Below, in pieces: positions 1-8,477 of a stretch of DNA of 64,000 bases (position 1 is its first letter; each line of letters opens with the position of its first letter). The stretch covers positions 1 to 64,000 of the forward strand of contig CAZXCV010000006.1 of the NCBI GenBank assembly GCA_964639215.1, in the 5' to 3' direction. Position numbers and translations under genes: made by a program. The notes beneath the pieces were generated by a model. The model was not told the DNA's origin and ran no database searches. It worked only from the letters and a program-made list of their open reading frames with translations. The DNA comes from UBA6120 sp964639215 (GTDB lineage: Bacteria; Bacillota_I; Bacilli_A; RFN20; CAG-826).

Positions 1-76
1 GTGTGTTGTTTCATATTAATTGACTGCTTGATATTTTATCATGTTTTCTCATCCATTATTTTTTTAGTGTAAAAAA

Positions 77-92
77 ATGCCTCTTAAGGCAT
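77..92 (-). terminator. possible intrinsic terminator hairpin
   Basis: A 6-bp stem (ATGCCT/AGGCAT) with a 4-base loop. Read on the minus strand it is followed by seven T residues. The nearest genes on its right are not transcribed into it in an obvious way, so its owner is unclear; it may be the remnant of a bidirectional terminator for a gene left of the window. Confidence 0.3.
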
Positions 93-127
93 ACTGATGA
101 CGGACTGAGTGTTTGAGGTGCGAAAAA

Positions 128-1057
128 ATGCTGAAAACAACCTATGATTTAATCATTATCGGCGGTGGACCCGTCGGTCTCAATGCAGCGATAAAAGCAA
201 GTAAATATGACTATAATTTTTTGTTATTAGAAAGTCAGTCACAACTTGGTGGTCAGTTGATAGAACTGTATCCAGAAAAGGAAATCATTGATATTTCTGG
301 ACTGACATCAATTCTTGCAAAAGACTACATTGAATGGCTCTTAGCACAGCTACCCGCTACAAATAAACAAAAATTACTGACCAATAAAAAAGTCACCAAA
401 ATTAAACCGGTCGATCAAATAATTGAAGTCGAAACATCTGGAGAAGTATACCAAACAAGAACCGTTATAGTTGCTACGGGTCTCGGTGTTTATATGCCGC
501 GCTTACTAGAATGTCGTGGCGTTGAAGGTTGCCATAATATCATTTACGCTTTACATCGCCTCGATTTTCTCCGTGATAAACGCGTGGTCATTATGGGTGG
601 TGGTGATGCTGCGCTTGATTGGGCGCGAGACATCAGCAAAGTAACGCCATTTGTAACTTTAGTTCATCGCCGCCATGAATTTCGCGGAGATGTTGCCGTC
701 ATTAACAAGCTAAAAAATTTAACAGTCAAGAAACCATTTTTACCAATTCAAATATTTAAAGATGGGGCTAACGCTCAATCAATTACGATTCAAAACGTCG
801 AAACTCTTGCTCTAGAGAAACTGACTTGCGATTATATATTCGTCAATTATGGTCATATTCCCATTAGTGCTTCGTTTGGTCTAGAAAAAATAGGACCTGG
901 TCTTGCAGTTAATAGTGTCATGCAGACGAGCCAACAACATGTTTATGCTGTTGGTGACGTTGTTAACTATCAAAATAAAAAACGGCGTATTGATGCCGGA
1001 ATTTATGAAACCGAACTTGTTTTTGCACAACTAGAATCAGTATTATCCACGCGTTAG
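128..1057 (+). CDS. ferredoxin/flavodoxin--NADP+ reductase, type 2 (YumC-like)
   Basis: Flavoprotein of the thioredoxin-reductase-like fold that moves electrons between NADPH and ferredoxin or flavodoxin in the cytosol. The N-terminal FAD-binding GGGPVG lies at residues 12-17, followed by LGGQL and LYPEK, which are typical of the YumC group, and a second Rossmann glycine motif (GGGDAA) sits near residue 157. The CxxC redox pair of true thioredoxin reductases is absent, so TrxB is unlikely. About 309 aa, near the family norm of ~330. The ATG at 128 is preferred over a TTG at 113 because a GAGGTG Shine-Dalgarno at 115-120 sits 7 bases before it. Its 3' end overlaps the convergent ntdP gene by 15 bases. 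Confidence 0.82.
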   Translation: MLKTTYDLIIIGGGPVGLNAAIKASKYDYNFLLLESQSQLGGQLIELYPEKEIIDISGLTSILAKDYIEWLLAQLPATNKQKLLTNKKVTKIKPVDQIIEVETSGEVYQTRTVIVATGLGVYMPRLLECRGVEGCHNIIYALHRLDFLRDKRVVIMGGGDAALDWARDISKVTPFVTLVHRRHEFRGDVAVINKLKNLTVKKPFLPIQIFKDGANAQSITIQNVETLALEKLTCDYIFVNYGHIPISASFGLEKIGPGLAVNSVMQTSQQHVYAVGDVVNYQNKKRRIDAGIYETELVFAQLESVLSTR

Positions 1058-1561
1058 CGCAAGAAATTTAGCATAATAATCATCGACTAGTTGTGTATCA
1101 AATGGATAAGTATGGTTTTTTAGCATCGATAAAACGCGTGTTTTGGCTTTTTGAATCACAAGTTGCAATTCGGGTGAGTATTGATATCGTTTGGTATAGC
1201 GCGCATGCTCACCCTCATCGAGTGTGATGACGCGACCATCAGGAAAAAGTTTAAAATCCAAATCATAATCGATATAACGTAGCATTTCTTCTGCCATTAA
1301 TGTTGGCGACGCTAAATTTACATAAAAAATAACCCCATCATCTTTGAGCATTGCAATGACGTTAAACCAATATTTTTTACTAAAAAAAGCGACTGCTGGT
1401 TCTTTGGAGTACCAGCGTCTTCCATCATATTCAATGACGCGTGTACGTTTGCTCGCTGTGATGAAATATTCCTCATTGTCTTCAAGTAAAAAATTACGTT
1501 CCCAACATCGGTGTAACGATCCATCATGCTTATAACTTTGAATCTTAATCCAAGGTGTCAA
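1043..1561 (-). CDS. ntdP: nucleoside tri-/diphosphate phosphatase NtdP (DUF402)
   Basis: About 172 aa, full family length. Family members (B. subtilis YgaC, S. aureus homologue) hydrolyse nucleoside tri- and diphosphates with divalent metal. Diagnostic conserved blocks are visible: IQSYKHDGSLHR near the N terminus, EPAVAFFSKKYWFNVI in the middle, the YIDYDLDFKLFPDG block and LDEGEH after it. The start is a TTG, chosen because the conserved N-terminal block begins within a few residues of it; the only ribosome-site candidate upstream is a weak CGAG. A TAGAAT box lies 11 bases before the start, so the leader may be very short. Its stop lies inside the end of the convergent reductase gene. Confidence 0.85.
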   Translation of the reverse strand: MTPWIKIQSYKHDGSLHRCWERNFLLEDNEEYFITASKRTRVIEYDGRRWYSKEPAVAFFSKKYWFNVIAMLKDDGVIFYVNLASPTLMAEEMLRYIDYDLDFKLFPDGRVITLDEGEHARYTKRYQYSPELQLVIQKAKTRVLSMLKNHTYPFDTQLVDDYYAKFLALTRG

Positions 1562-1652
1562 ATAAAAACTCGATTCTAGCGAAATGCTGCCGTATTTAGG
1601 TGGTGGCTATCATCGTTATTTTAACAAATATTCCAAGCATGAAACTATTTAT

Positions 1653-2525
1653 TTAGTGTAATGTTTTAACCAGTTTCTCAATTAATCGTAAGTCATGGTC
1701 AAATCGCTCAAGGGCTGATGCAATCACGGCGTGTTCATAGGCCACATTCATAATGGCGTCATTGTAAGACAAAAGCAGGTATAAATAATCGTCTTTAATG
1801 ACAGCGGTAACGTCCATGAGTTCGTTACCTAGTTCAAATGAATCAAGTATTTTCAATAATTCATGTGATAGTAATTTCGGCATCGTTTTATCTTGTCCAT
1901 AGATGAAGCGTTTGCCCGATACCTCAAGTGGCTCAAAATCATTGAAACCATCAGGAAGGATCGCATCATCCCGATACTGTCGATGAACGATATAATGACC
2001 TGGACATGAAGAAGGTAATTTGAAGCGAAAAATGCGTCCAAAGAAAGCAACAGCAATCCGTTTTTCAATCCCAATTCGCACTCCAGCATCGCATACTTGA
2101 AATTGTGTATCGATGATTTCACCAGAAATACAGTTGCGACTGATGAGACTAATGACGTTTTTTAGTAGTCCGAGATTGCGAAATTCTTCAACATTCATCC
2201 CTTCGCGTTCTTTAATCTCAATCTGACTGAATGGTGATTGCTGATAATAAAAGTTTGCAACTTCATGATAATAGTCAAAAATATAGCGATAGACTCGTTG
2301 ATTAAGCCAAGTTTTAGCGGACCTCGAATAGACAAACATCGCGATTAGTAATGCCCCAATTACAAGTAATCCCAAATTGCTATTAGCAGGCAATAAAAAA
2401 ATGAATACCGGTATCATCGCGATGACAAAAATGCCCAGTATGATTAAATTCGTCGTTTTTGTCCGTTTAAATAGTGTTAAAAAACTTTGACGTTTAGCTT
2501 CAAGTACTTTAATTATTTGATCCAT
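1653..2525 (-). CDS. DUF3137 family membrane protein
   Basis: About 290 aa. The N-terminal ~25 residues are charged and cytosolic, followed by two close hydrophobic segments (roughly residues 27-65), then a long soluble domain typical of DUF3137 proteins, which have no established function. The ATG at 2525 is preferred because AAGGAG stands 7 bases upstream; the reading frame is open further upstream but has no ribosome site there. It starts 17 bases inside the end of thiT, so the two are probably cotranscribed and translationally coupled. In other Firmicutes and Mollicutes DUF3137 genes often accompany lemA; here lemA lies far away at 24803-25366. Confidence 0.65.
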   Translation of the reverse strand: MDQIIKVLEAKRQSFLTLFKRTKTTNLIILGIFVIAMIPVFIFLLPANSNLGLLVIGALLIAMFVYSRSAKTWLNQRVYRYIFDYYHEVANFYYQQSPFSQIEIKEREGMNVEEFRNLGLLKNVISLISRNCISGEIIDTQFQVCDAGVRIGIEKRIAVAFFGRIFRFKLPSSCPGHYIVHRQYRDDAILPDGFNDFEPLEVSGKRFIYGQDKTMPKLLSHELLKILDSFELGNELMDVTAVIKDDYLYLLLSYNDAIMNVAYEHAVIASALERFDHDLRLIEKLVKTLH

Positions 2526-3108
2526 TACCATGCTCCTTATCACGAGGCTGGGCTTCACTTGTCGGATAACGGGCATTGATTCGTTGAAGTGGGAGGTAGA
2601 GTAAAATCATGACCGGAATCGTAATGGCAAGCGAGGGCAATATCACAAAGATGGCATTGTAGGATAAAGAAAATAGCAACGTTGCTTCATAAATAACGAT
2701 ACCTGACAAAACATGGAAAACATACCTTATAGCCACAACACTAATGATAGAAACTGCTAGCCATATGTAATTGAACACTAAGTGAGGATATTTTTTATTG
2801 ATTAACGGACGGAATAAGGCAATTAATGAAAGTGAGCCATAGGCAAGAAAATAATCAATTGGATATGTGACAAACCCATAACCATCTAGTAAATTTGTCA
2901 CGAGTCCATAGACGATACCAATACCAAAGAAGGCTTTGACAAGCCCTTGGCGTAACGCTAAGACTAGTAACGGCACCATCGTCAATGATAACGAGCCACT
3001 TTGTGACCCAAGACGGATTTTTAATCCATCACGATCAAGCAAAATAGCAATCGATACGAGCATAGCTATTTCAGCAATGTCACGAATGGTTAGATGTTTG
3101 ATTTTCAT
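2509..3108 (-). CDS. thiT: thiamine-specific ECF transporter S component ThiT
   Basis: About 199 aa with around six hydrophobic segments. It binds thiamine in the membrane and works with the shared ECF energising module (EcfA/A'/T), which is not in this window. The GSLSLTMVPLLVLALRQG stretch and the downstream VYGLVTNLLDGYG block match ThiT. The ATG at 3108 is chosen because AGGAG (3116-3120) is 7 bases upstream and because the TPP riboswitch and its terminator occupy the space before it. The riboswitch gives independent functional support: expression should fall when thiamine pyrophosphate is plentiful. The C-terminal tail is charged and hydrophilic and overlaps the next gene. Confidence 0.9.
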   Translation of the reverse strand: MKIKHLTIRDIAEIAMLVSIAILLDRDGLKIRLGSQSGSLSLTMVPLLVLALRQGLVKAFFGIGIVYGLVTNLLDGYGFVTYPIDYFLAYGSLSLIALFRPLINKKYPHLVFNYIWLAVSIISVVAIRYVFHVLSGIVIYEATLLFSLSYNAIFVILPSLAITIPVMILLYLPLQRINARYPTSEAQPRDKEHGNGSNN

Positions 3109-3123
3109 TGCGCTACTCCTAAT

Positions 3124-3148
3124 AAAAAATCCTTGGTCTAGCAAGGAT
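3124..3148 (-). terminator. riboswitch-controlled intrinsic terminator of thiT
   Basis: On the minus strand a 7-bp stem (ATCCTTG/CAAGGAT, 3129-3148) with a six-base loop is followed by five T residues (3128-3124), directly after the TPP aptamer and just before the thiT Shine-Dalgarno. This is the expected expression platform for transcription attenuation. Confidence 0.85.
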
Positions 3149-3150
3149 AC

Positions 3151-3235
3151 AAACCTACGCTAGCATTATCTAGATCAGGTGTGGTCGATAGTGGCTTAAC
3201 TATCCTCTCAGCCATGTGCCCCATAGCTCCCGCTT
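3151..3235 (-). promoter_or_regulatory. TPP riboswitch (THI element)
   Basis: Read on the minus strand the sequence contains the conserved TPP aptamer blocks: GGGAGC at the 5' side, GCTGAGAG, and CCTGATCTAGATAATGC followed by AGCGTAGG. It lies between a promoter -10 box (TATAAT at 3243-3238) and the thiT gene, with an intrinsic terminator directly downstream. TPP binding should favour termination and so shut down thiamine uptake. Confidence 0.95.
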
Positions 3236-3237
3236 AG

Positions 3238-3243
3238 ATTATA
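3238..3243 (-). promoter_or_regulatory. -10 box of the thiT riboswitch transcript
   Basis: TATAAT on the minus strand, about 7 bases before the GGGAGC that opens the TPP aptamer, placing the transcript start right at the riboswitch. No good -35 match was found 16-18 bases further upstream. Confidence 0.6.
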
Positions 3244-3253
3244 AGTGAAAATA

Positions 3254-3937
3254 TTATGTATTGGTAGTGTTTTCCCACCTGATGGGCATCACACCTTTGG
3301 CTCTAAGAAAATCATTGGTCTTTGAAAAGTGGCGATTACCAAACCAGCCACCACGATTCGCCGCTAATGGGGAGGGATGGACCGCTTCAAGAATCAGGTG
3401 ATGTGGATTCGTTAATAAACGCCGATAACTTCTGGCAAACGATCCCCACAGAAGAAAAACGAAGGGTTGTTCGATTGAATTAAGATAGGTCAATACATGC
3501 TCGAAAAATTTAATGTAGCCTGCATGTCGATGACTAAGTGGTTGACTTTGCCGAACTGTCAAAAAAGCATTCAATAAGAGCACGCCTTGCTGCGCCCAGT
3601 GAGTGAGATTTCCAGATGAAAAATTCATTTTTATCCCGATGTCTTGCTCGATTTCTTTATAAATATTGATAAGACTCATCGGTAACGGAATACCATCAGG
3701 AACTGAAAAACTTAGTCCCATCGCCTGTCCCGGTTCATGATAAGGATCTTGACCAATAATAATCACTTTTACTTTTGTCAGTGGTGTTATTTTGAAAGCA
3801 TTGAACAGTAACTCACGCGGTGGGTAGATCTTGTAATTACGATATTCTTCGTCCAAAAAAAGTTGCAAATCCCGTGCGTATTCAAAATTTTTCTCATGTT
3901 TTAAGAAAGTTTCCCAATTCAAAGCACTTTGATTCAT
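3254..3937 (-). CDS. ung: uracil-DNA glycosylase, family 1
   Basis: Removes uracil from DNA as the first step of base excision repair. 227 aa, full length. The water-activating motif GQDPYH is at residues 62-67, the LLLNAFLTV block follows, and the minor-groove loop HPSPL with the following NRGG is near residues 187-195. A TAAAAT box (3950-3945) ends only 7 bases before the ATG and there is no Shine-Dalgarno, so the mRNA is probably leaderless. It is oriented toward the thiT riboswitch, whose promoter lies around its stop codon. Confidence 0.95.
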   Translation of the reverse strand: MNQSALNWETFLKHEKNFEYARDLQLFLDEEYRNYKIYPPRELLFNAFKITPLTKVKVIIIGQDPYHEPGQAMGLSFSVPDGIPLPMSLINIYKEIEQDIGIKMNFSSGNLTHWAQQGVLLLNAFLTVRQSQPLSHRHAGYIKFFEHVLTYLNSIEQPFVFLLWGSFARSYRRLLTNPHHLILEAVHPSPLAANRGGWFGNRHFSKTNDFLRAKGVMPIRWENTTNT

Positions 3938-3944
3938 ACAAATT

Positions 3945-3950
3945 ATTTTA
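3945..3950 (-). promoter_or_regulatory. -10 box, probable leaderless promoter of ung
   Basis: TAAAAT on the minus strand with 7 bases between it and the ung ATG. With normal -10 to start spacing the transcript would begin at or next to the initiation codon. No clear -35 element. Confidence 0.5.
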
Positions 3951-3976
3951 CAATGTATTTCTATAATAACCTAATG

Positions 3977-3982
3977 TATAAT
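3977..3982 (+). promoter_or_regulatory. -10 box of the glycosyltransferase pair
   Basis: TATAAT ending 15 bases before the ATG at 3998, predicting a leader of about 8 bases with no Shine-Dalgarno. It is divergent from the ung promoter; the two -10 boxes are about 27 bases apart. Confidence 0.55.
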
Positions 3983-3997
3983 GTATTGGCATAAACC

Positions 3998-5095
3998 ATG
4001 AAAGTTCTTTTTGTCTTTGCCCATCCGGCGCCTTATAAAATCGATTTATTCAATGGGCTTGTCCCACACATGGATTTGACTGTTGTTTTCGAACGACATG
4101 CCAGTGGCTTTCGGCATCCGTTTTTTTATGATCGGACCCAATATAACTTCCGCACTATTTTCCTACGCGGTATTAATCTTGGCGCTGAAAATCATTTCTC
4201 ATGTGAGTTAATCCGTCACTTGCGAAAAAATGAATATGATTTAATTATCATGAATGGTTACTCCTCATTAACAGAAATCATTACCATCCGCTATTTGCTT
4301 CGTATGAAACGCCATTACGTTCTTTATGTGAATGGTGGTGTCGTCCATGAGGACCCACCATGGCGTTATAAATTGAAACGGCAACTCGTCAGTGGAGCAT
4401 CCCACTATTTTGCACCCACAACCTATGTCGATGATTACTTATGTCACTATGGGGCGCAAAAGGACAAAATCATCCATTACCCATATGCGACGATTTATAC
4501 TCATGACATCTTAAAAAAAGCACGATCCGCGATTGAAAAAAACAACTTTTGGAAAAAATTAAATATCAATAAGGGGCCCGTGTTTATCAGCGCCGGACAA
4601 TTCGTCGATCGAAAAAATAATATCCGCGTTTTGCAAATTTGGGAAAAGCGTCCAAACAACAATCAATTGCTACTTGTGGGATCTGGACCCGATGAAAAGA
4701 AATATCGTGATTATATTGCAGCACATCACCTTGATAACGTGACGATTATGCCCTATCAAAAACGCGACCAGTTATTAAACATGATGGGTTACGCCACGGG
4801 CTTCATCATCTTAAGTAAAGAGGATATTTACGGACATGTGATCAATGAATCATTGTCTCAGGGATTACCAGTCATCAGTTCACGACGTGTCATGGCAGCG
4901 CTTCATCTCATCACTCAAGGAGAAAATGGATTTCTTGTTGACCTCGATGATGAAGATGTCATCCATGGTGCAATTACCTCATTAATCAAAGAAGACCGTT
5001 ATGAATCATGTGTAAATACCGCGAAAAATCAAACGATTGAAGCAATGGTGACTCAGCACCTCGATAGCTTCGAAAAATTATTAACATGCGAATAA
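3998..5095 (+). CDS. glycosyltransferase, family 4-like
   Basis: 365 aa, GT-B fold. The N-terminal half begins with KVLFVFAHPAPYKIDLFNGL, an acceptor-binding Rossmann start typical of family 4 enzymes. The C-terminal half carries the sugar-nucleotide domain: FISAGQFVDRKN, LLLVGSGPDEKKY, and the EDIYGHVINESLSQGLPVI block whose glutamates equal the E-x7-E donor motif. It has no signal peptide and acts on the cytosolic face. The donor and acceptor sugars cannot be read from the sequence. The next gene overlaps its end by 10 bases, so the two are coupled. No Shine-Dalgarno is present; a TATAAT box just upstream implies a very short leader. Confidence 0.85.
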   Translation: MKVLFVFAHPAPYKIDLFNGLVPHMDLTVVFERHASGFRHPFFYDRTQYNFRTIFLRGINLGAENHFSCELIRHLRKNEYDLIIMNGYSSLTEIITIRYLLRMKRHYVLYVNGGVVHEDPPWRYKLKRQLVSGASHYFAPTTYVDDYLCHYGAQKDKIIHYPYATIYTHDILKKARSAIEKNNFWKKLNINKGPVFISAGQFVDRKNNIRVLQIWEKRPNNNQLLLVGSGPDEKKYRDYIAAHHLDNVTIMPYQKRDQLLNMMGYATGFIILSKEDIYGHVINESLSQGLPVISSRRVMAALHLITQGENGFLVDLDDEDVIHGAITSLIKEDRYESCVNTAKNQTIEAMVTQHLDSFEKLLTCE

Positions 5096-6234
5096 TATAT
5101 TTAACTAATTCAATGCTGACTGACGATTTTGACGAGCTGAATGCCAAAGTTAAAATTAAGGCTAACCCCAGCAATCAAAACTTTCATCGTCGTTTGATTC
5201 GTGCGTTTGGCACGGAGTATCAAGTAAGCGTCATTTCGTATCGAGCATTGGTCGCTTACAACGAACCAGCTTTCTTGCCTCATGAATGGAAACGCCAGCA
5301 AAAAATCACATATCATTATTTGCCTGTCTATAACCGTAAATACATCAAACAAAAACGGATTGTTGATGATGGCATGAAACTGATTAATGAGTTTTCGGAG
5401 ATCAAACGTCATCCAAACGCCATTCTAGTCGTTGATGCGATTAATGGCACACTCCGTCGACTCGCCCTTAAAGCCAGAAAGAGATTTCACATTAAGACAC
5501 TGGCAATTGTGACAGATAACCCATTGCTTCTTAGTGGAGCTAACAAAAAATCAGCGACCAGCGCCATCAAAGAAATGCAACAATTCGACTATTATTTATC
5601 CTTGACCGAAGCACTTGATGTCATGGCTAATCCACACCACCGGCCTCATCTAAACTTTCCTGGTGTGATTGAAGATCGTAAATGTTTTTCCTCATACCCC
5701 CGACCTTATTTATTTTTTGCGGGGGCGATGCACGAGCGTTATGGCGTCAATAATCTCATCACCGCATTTATGAATACGACTTATGATGTCGATTTGTTAA
5801 TCGCGGGTCATGGGCCGAGTCACTTTGTCGAGCAAAGCACCCTAAAAGACAAACGCATTAAGTTTATCGGACAACTTACTCAAGAAGCTACTTATAAATA
5901 TGAAGCCGGATCATTATTGAACATTAACCCTCGTCCTTACGATCGGAAACTTGATATCTTCTCGGTACCGAGCAAATTTTTTGAATATATGACAAGTGGC
6001 GCACCGACAATGTCAACTGAACATAGCCTCTTAACACCACAATTTCAAAAATTAGCAATCTGGGCCGGTCAAGGTTCAATTATGGAAATAAGAACGGCAT
6101 TAATTGAATTTATGGAAATGTCACCAGCAAGTCGTGACCGAATGGCTAAAAGAGCCAAAGAAGCCGTATTAACGGAATTTGGGATTGAAGCAATCGCCAA
6201 GAAACTTAATCAATTTATAAGTTCTCTCAAATAA
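5086..6234 (+). CDS. glycosyltransferase-like protein (GT-B)
   Basis: 382 aa. The protein looks like a GT-B glycosyltransferase of the family 4/1 type: an N-terminal Rossmann-like half with LVVDAINGTLRRLALKARK, and a C-terminal half with YLFFAGAMHERYGVNNLI, LLIAGHGPS, and KFFEYMTSGAPTMST, the usual donor-site helix region. The typical E-x7-E is poorly conserved, with a proline-rich NPRPYDRKLD instead, as in some surface-polysaccharide transferases. The start overlaps the preceding gene by 10 bases. Its 3' end overlaps the convergent gene at 6210 by 25 bases, an unusually tight tail-to-tail arrangement with no room for a terminator. Substrate unknown. Confidence 0.75.
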   Translation: MRIIYLTNSMLTDDFDELNAKVKIKANPSNQNFHRRLIRAFGTEYQVSVISYRALVAYNEPAFLPHEWKRQQKITYHYLPVYNRKYIKQKRIVDDGMKLINEFSEIKRHPNAILVVDAINGTLRRLALKARKRFHIKTLAIVTDNPLLLSGANKKSATSAIKEMQQFDYYLSLTEALDVMANPHHRPHLNFPGVIEDRKCFSSYPRPYLFFAGAMHERYGVNNLITAFMNTTYDVDLLIAGHGPSHFVEQSTLKDKRIKFIGQLTQEATYKYEAGSLLNINPRPYDRKLDIFSVPSKFFEYMTSGAPTMSTEHSLLTPQFQKLAIWAGQGSIMEIRTALIEFMEMSPASRDRMAKRAKEAVLTEFGIEAIAKKLNQFISSLK

Positions 6235-7394
6235 TCCTCAAGTTTACGCCCGATTTTTTCGAGTGTGAAATGCTGATTAAAATATGATTGATTACGCGCT
6301 CCAAGCGCGTTTTTTTCTGCATCTGTCAATGAAATTAATGTTTGAACACCTTCGATGAAACCATCAACAGTCGGTGCAACGATTATTCCACCTCCCGCTT
6401 CGCGTAAAACATTAGCCCCATCACCTGCAATCGCTCCGATAATCGGACGTCCAAAGCCGAGGTACATGATTAGTTTATTAGGAATTGTTTGACCGACATA
6501 ACCACCATCCTTAAGAGCAACAACAACTGCGGTCGCCTTAGGAATATATGCCACGGCTTCAGCGCTTTTTAACGTTCCATAATAATGAATTCGTGCGCTT
6601 AATTGATGCGTTTTAATAAATTCTTGAATTCGCGGCCATGCCGTTCCATAACCAATTAAATGAAGATGAACATTATCTGATAATCTTTCCATCGCCGATA
6701 CAAGTTCATCAAGTAACTGTACTTGGCCGATATTACCGATATAAACGAGATTATATGGGGCTTCATAAGTAATTGGTGCAAGTTTAAGTTCACTTGTAAG
6801 TGCCGGTTGCACTAATACATTGAGTTTATTCGCATCGAGGTGATGCTCTTTAATCATGTACTCTTGATAAGAGGGGGAACCGACTAGCAAGCGATCCGCC
6901 GCTCGATATATACGCTGTGACCACGATTTAAGAATTTGATACGCCAGGGTGTCGCGTTGAATATAGTTAGTGAATACCGCTGATTCGGGCCAGATGTCAA
7001 CGCAATATAACATTAATGGCAATTTGTGTTTTCTCGCAAAATCAATCGCGGGTACTAATGAGATAACGGGCGATAAACTCATGCCAAAGACGATGTCATA
7101 ATTACCTTGATGTTTTCTGGCGAACTGACGACCACGGAAATAATAAGAAAAATAATTGATGATAAGACCTAAACGGCCTGGACGCCGAGCAACAATCGGT
7201 AAACGATGAACCTTAACCCCATCGAGTATTTCAAATGAGCAGTTTTTATATTCAGGTAAGATACGACCAAAGCCAGCATTAGGACGTCCCGTGACCACCG
7301 TAACTTGATGGCCTTGGGCGACTAATTGCCGCATTAATGGTGTAATCGTGAAATTTTCTGGGTAGTAAAATTGACAAAATGTTAGAATGTTCAT
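6210..7394 (-). CDS. glycosyltransferase family 4 (WbuB-like)
   Basis: About 394 aa. The start MNILTFCQFYYPENF matches the usual N terminus of WbuB/YqgM-like transferases (FxPExF, then T-P-LMRQLVAQGHQVTVVTG). Residues around 120-150 contain MLYCVDIWPES, a signature of this subgroup. The C-terminal donor domain has LVYIGNIGQVQLL, HLIGYGTAWP, and PNKLIMYLGFGRPII with GDGANVLREAGGG. The frame is open upstream to 7451, but the ATG at 7394 matches the family start; a TAAAAT box lies 10 bases before it with no Shine-Dalgarno. Probably adds N-acetylated aminosugars or similar to a lipid-linked surface glycan; the exact substrate is not determinable. Confidence 0.87.
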   Translation of the reverse strand: MNILTFCQFYYPENFTITPLMRQLVAQGHQVTVVTGRPNAGFGRILPEYKNCSFEILDGVKVHRLPIVARRPGRLGLIINYFSYYFRGRQFARKHQGNYDIVFGMSLSPVISLVPAIDFARKHKLPLMLYCVDIWPESAVFTNYIQRDTLAYQILKSWSQRIYRAADRLLVGSPSYQEYMIKEHHLDANKLNVLVQPALTSELKLAPITYEAPYNLVYIGNIGQVQLLDELVSAMERLSDNVHLHLIGYGTAWPRIQEFIKTHQLSARIHYYGTLKSAEAVAYIPKATAVVVALKDGGYVGQTIPNKLIMYLGFGRPIIGAIAGDGANVLREAGGGIIVAPTVDGFIEGVQTLISLTDAEKNALGARNQSYFNQHFTLEKIGRKLEDYLRELIN

Positions 7395-7404
7395 AATCGA
7401 ATTT

Positions 7405-7410
7405 ATTTTA
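7405..7410 (-). promoter_or_regulatory. -10 box, probable leaderless promoter
   Basis: TAAAAT on the minus strand, 10 bases before the ATG at 7394 of the WbuB-like transferase; no Shine-Dalgarno lies between them. Confidence 0.4.
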
Positions 7411-7529
7411 ACGAACAATTTGTAATTTGGCGATGTAATTCGTATTAACATATAAATATTCTTAAAGATATCGTTAAATTTATAGTCACTTATTAATTAC
7501 CTATACCAGTGACGCAATAATTTGCGATA

Positions 7530-8477
7530 ATGATATGGATTAAAAAACTAGGACCAATGAATCGTAAATTTCGCAAACTCAACCCAATCCAACGCTATGT
7601 GTTCGCTCCAATCCGCGCCATGATGCGCCAATTTTTTCCAGTCACCCTTGTCAAGTGGCAGTATCGTTATTTGACACGCCACCGCCTTGATCTTAAACAT
7701 CCAACCCGCTATACAGAGAAATTGCAGTATTTACGATTATTCGTTTATCCCAATGACCCGCTTGTAATCCAGTGTTCCGACCGTGTTACCGTCAGGGATT
7801 ACGTTGCAAGATTAGGATATTCCGCCTATCTCATCGAAAGTTATGGTAGCCATGAGACGATTGCGAGTGTTGATTTCTCAAATCTTCCCGATCAATTCGT
7901 CATGAAATGTTCTCATGCTTGCGCCTTTAATCTAATTGTGACAAACAAAAATAATCTTGATATCCCGATGATGCATAACCAATTTGGTAAATGGTTAAAA
8001 ACGGATTATGGAAAGCTGACGATTGAACGTCATTATAGTCGCACAAAACCACGCGTTCTCATCGAAAAATACCTCGGAAATGGAAGCGACCTTCCTATCG
8101 AGTATAAAATTCATGTGTTTAATGGCAAGGCTCGCAATTTATATGTTGTTACAGGACGCGGACAAGACATTCGTTATACCAATTTTTACATCGATTGGAC
8201 TCCGTTTGACGGGAGCCAATTCAATGGATGGCGAAAAGATGAACATCCACTTAGCAAGCCCGACAATTTTAATGATATGGTGGCTTTCGCTGAAGCGCTC
8301 GCAGCCCCATTTCCATTCGTTCGGGTTGACCTATACTCGATAGATGGTAAAATATTTTTTAGTGAAATGACATTCACGCCCGCTAAAGGAACGTTATTAT
8401 TAGATGACGATCAGGTAGACTTTGAAATGGGTGCGTGGCTTGACATCTCAAACTATCTTGAAGGAGCAAATAAATGA
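7530..8477 (+). CDS. TupA-like ATP-grasp protein of polysaccharide synthesis
   Basis: 315 aa. Resembles the TupA-like ATP-grasp family (teichuronopeptide/exopolysaccharide loci), thought to ligate amino acids or glutamate-like units to surface glycans. Visible blocks: HPTRYTEKLQYLRLF near residues 58-72, KCSHACAFNLIV around 130 (family members have KxxHGSGxN here), VLIEKYLGNG, YKIHVFNGKARNLYV and FVRVDLYSIDGKIFFSEMTFTPAKG, the last supplying ATP-grasp metal ligands. No Shine-Dalgarno precedes either the ATG at 7530 or the later in-frame ATG at 7557, so the start is uncertain. The next gene begins inside its stop codon (ATGA overlap), suggesting a two-gene operon. Confidence 0.75.
   Translation: MIWIKKLGPMNRKFRKLNPIQRYVFAPIRAMMRQFFPVTLVKWQYRYLTRHRLDLKHPTRYTEKLQYLRLFVYPNDPLVIQCSDRVTVRDYVARLGYSAYLIESYGSHETIASVDFSNLPDQFVMKCSHACAFNLIVTNKNNLDIPMMHNQFGKWLKTDYGKLTIERHYSRTKPRVLIEKYLGNGSDLPIEYKIHVFNGKARNLYVVTGRGQDIRYTNFYIDWTPFDGSQFNGWRKDEHPLSKPDNFNDMVAFAEALAAPFPFVRVDLYSIDGKIFFSEMTFTPAKGTLLLDDDQVDFEMGAWLDISNYLEGANK

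Noticed and set aside
113..127. TTG start five codons upstream of the reductase gene
   Set aside because: The region contains the GAGGTG ribosome site itself, and the ATG at 128 has ideal spacing and matches the family N terminus.
128..1057. Thioredoxin reductase (TrxB) call
   Set aside because: No CxxC redox motif in the NADPH domain; the LGGQL and LYPEK blocks point to the YumC-type reductase.
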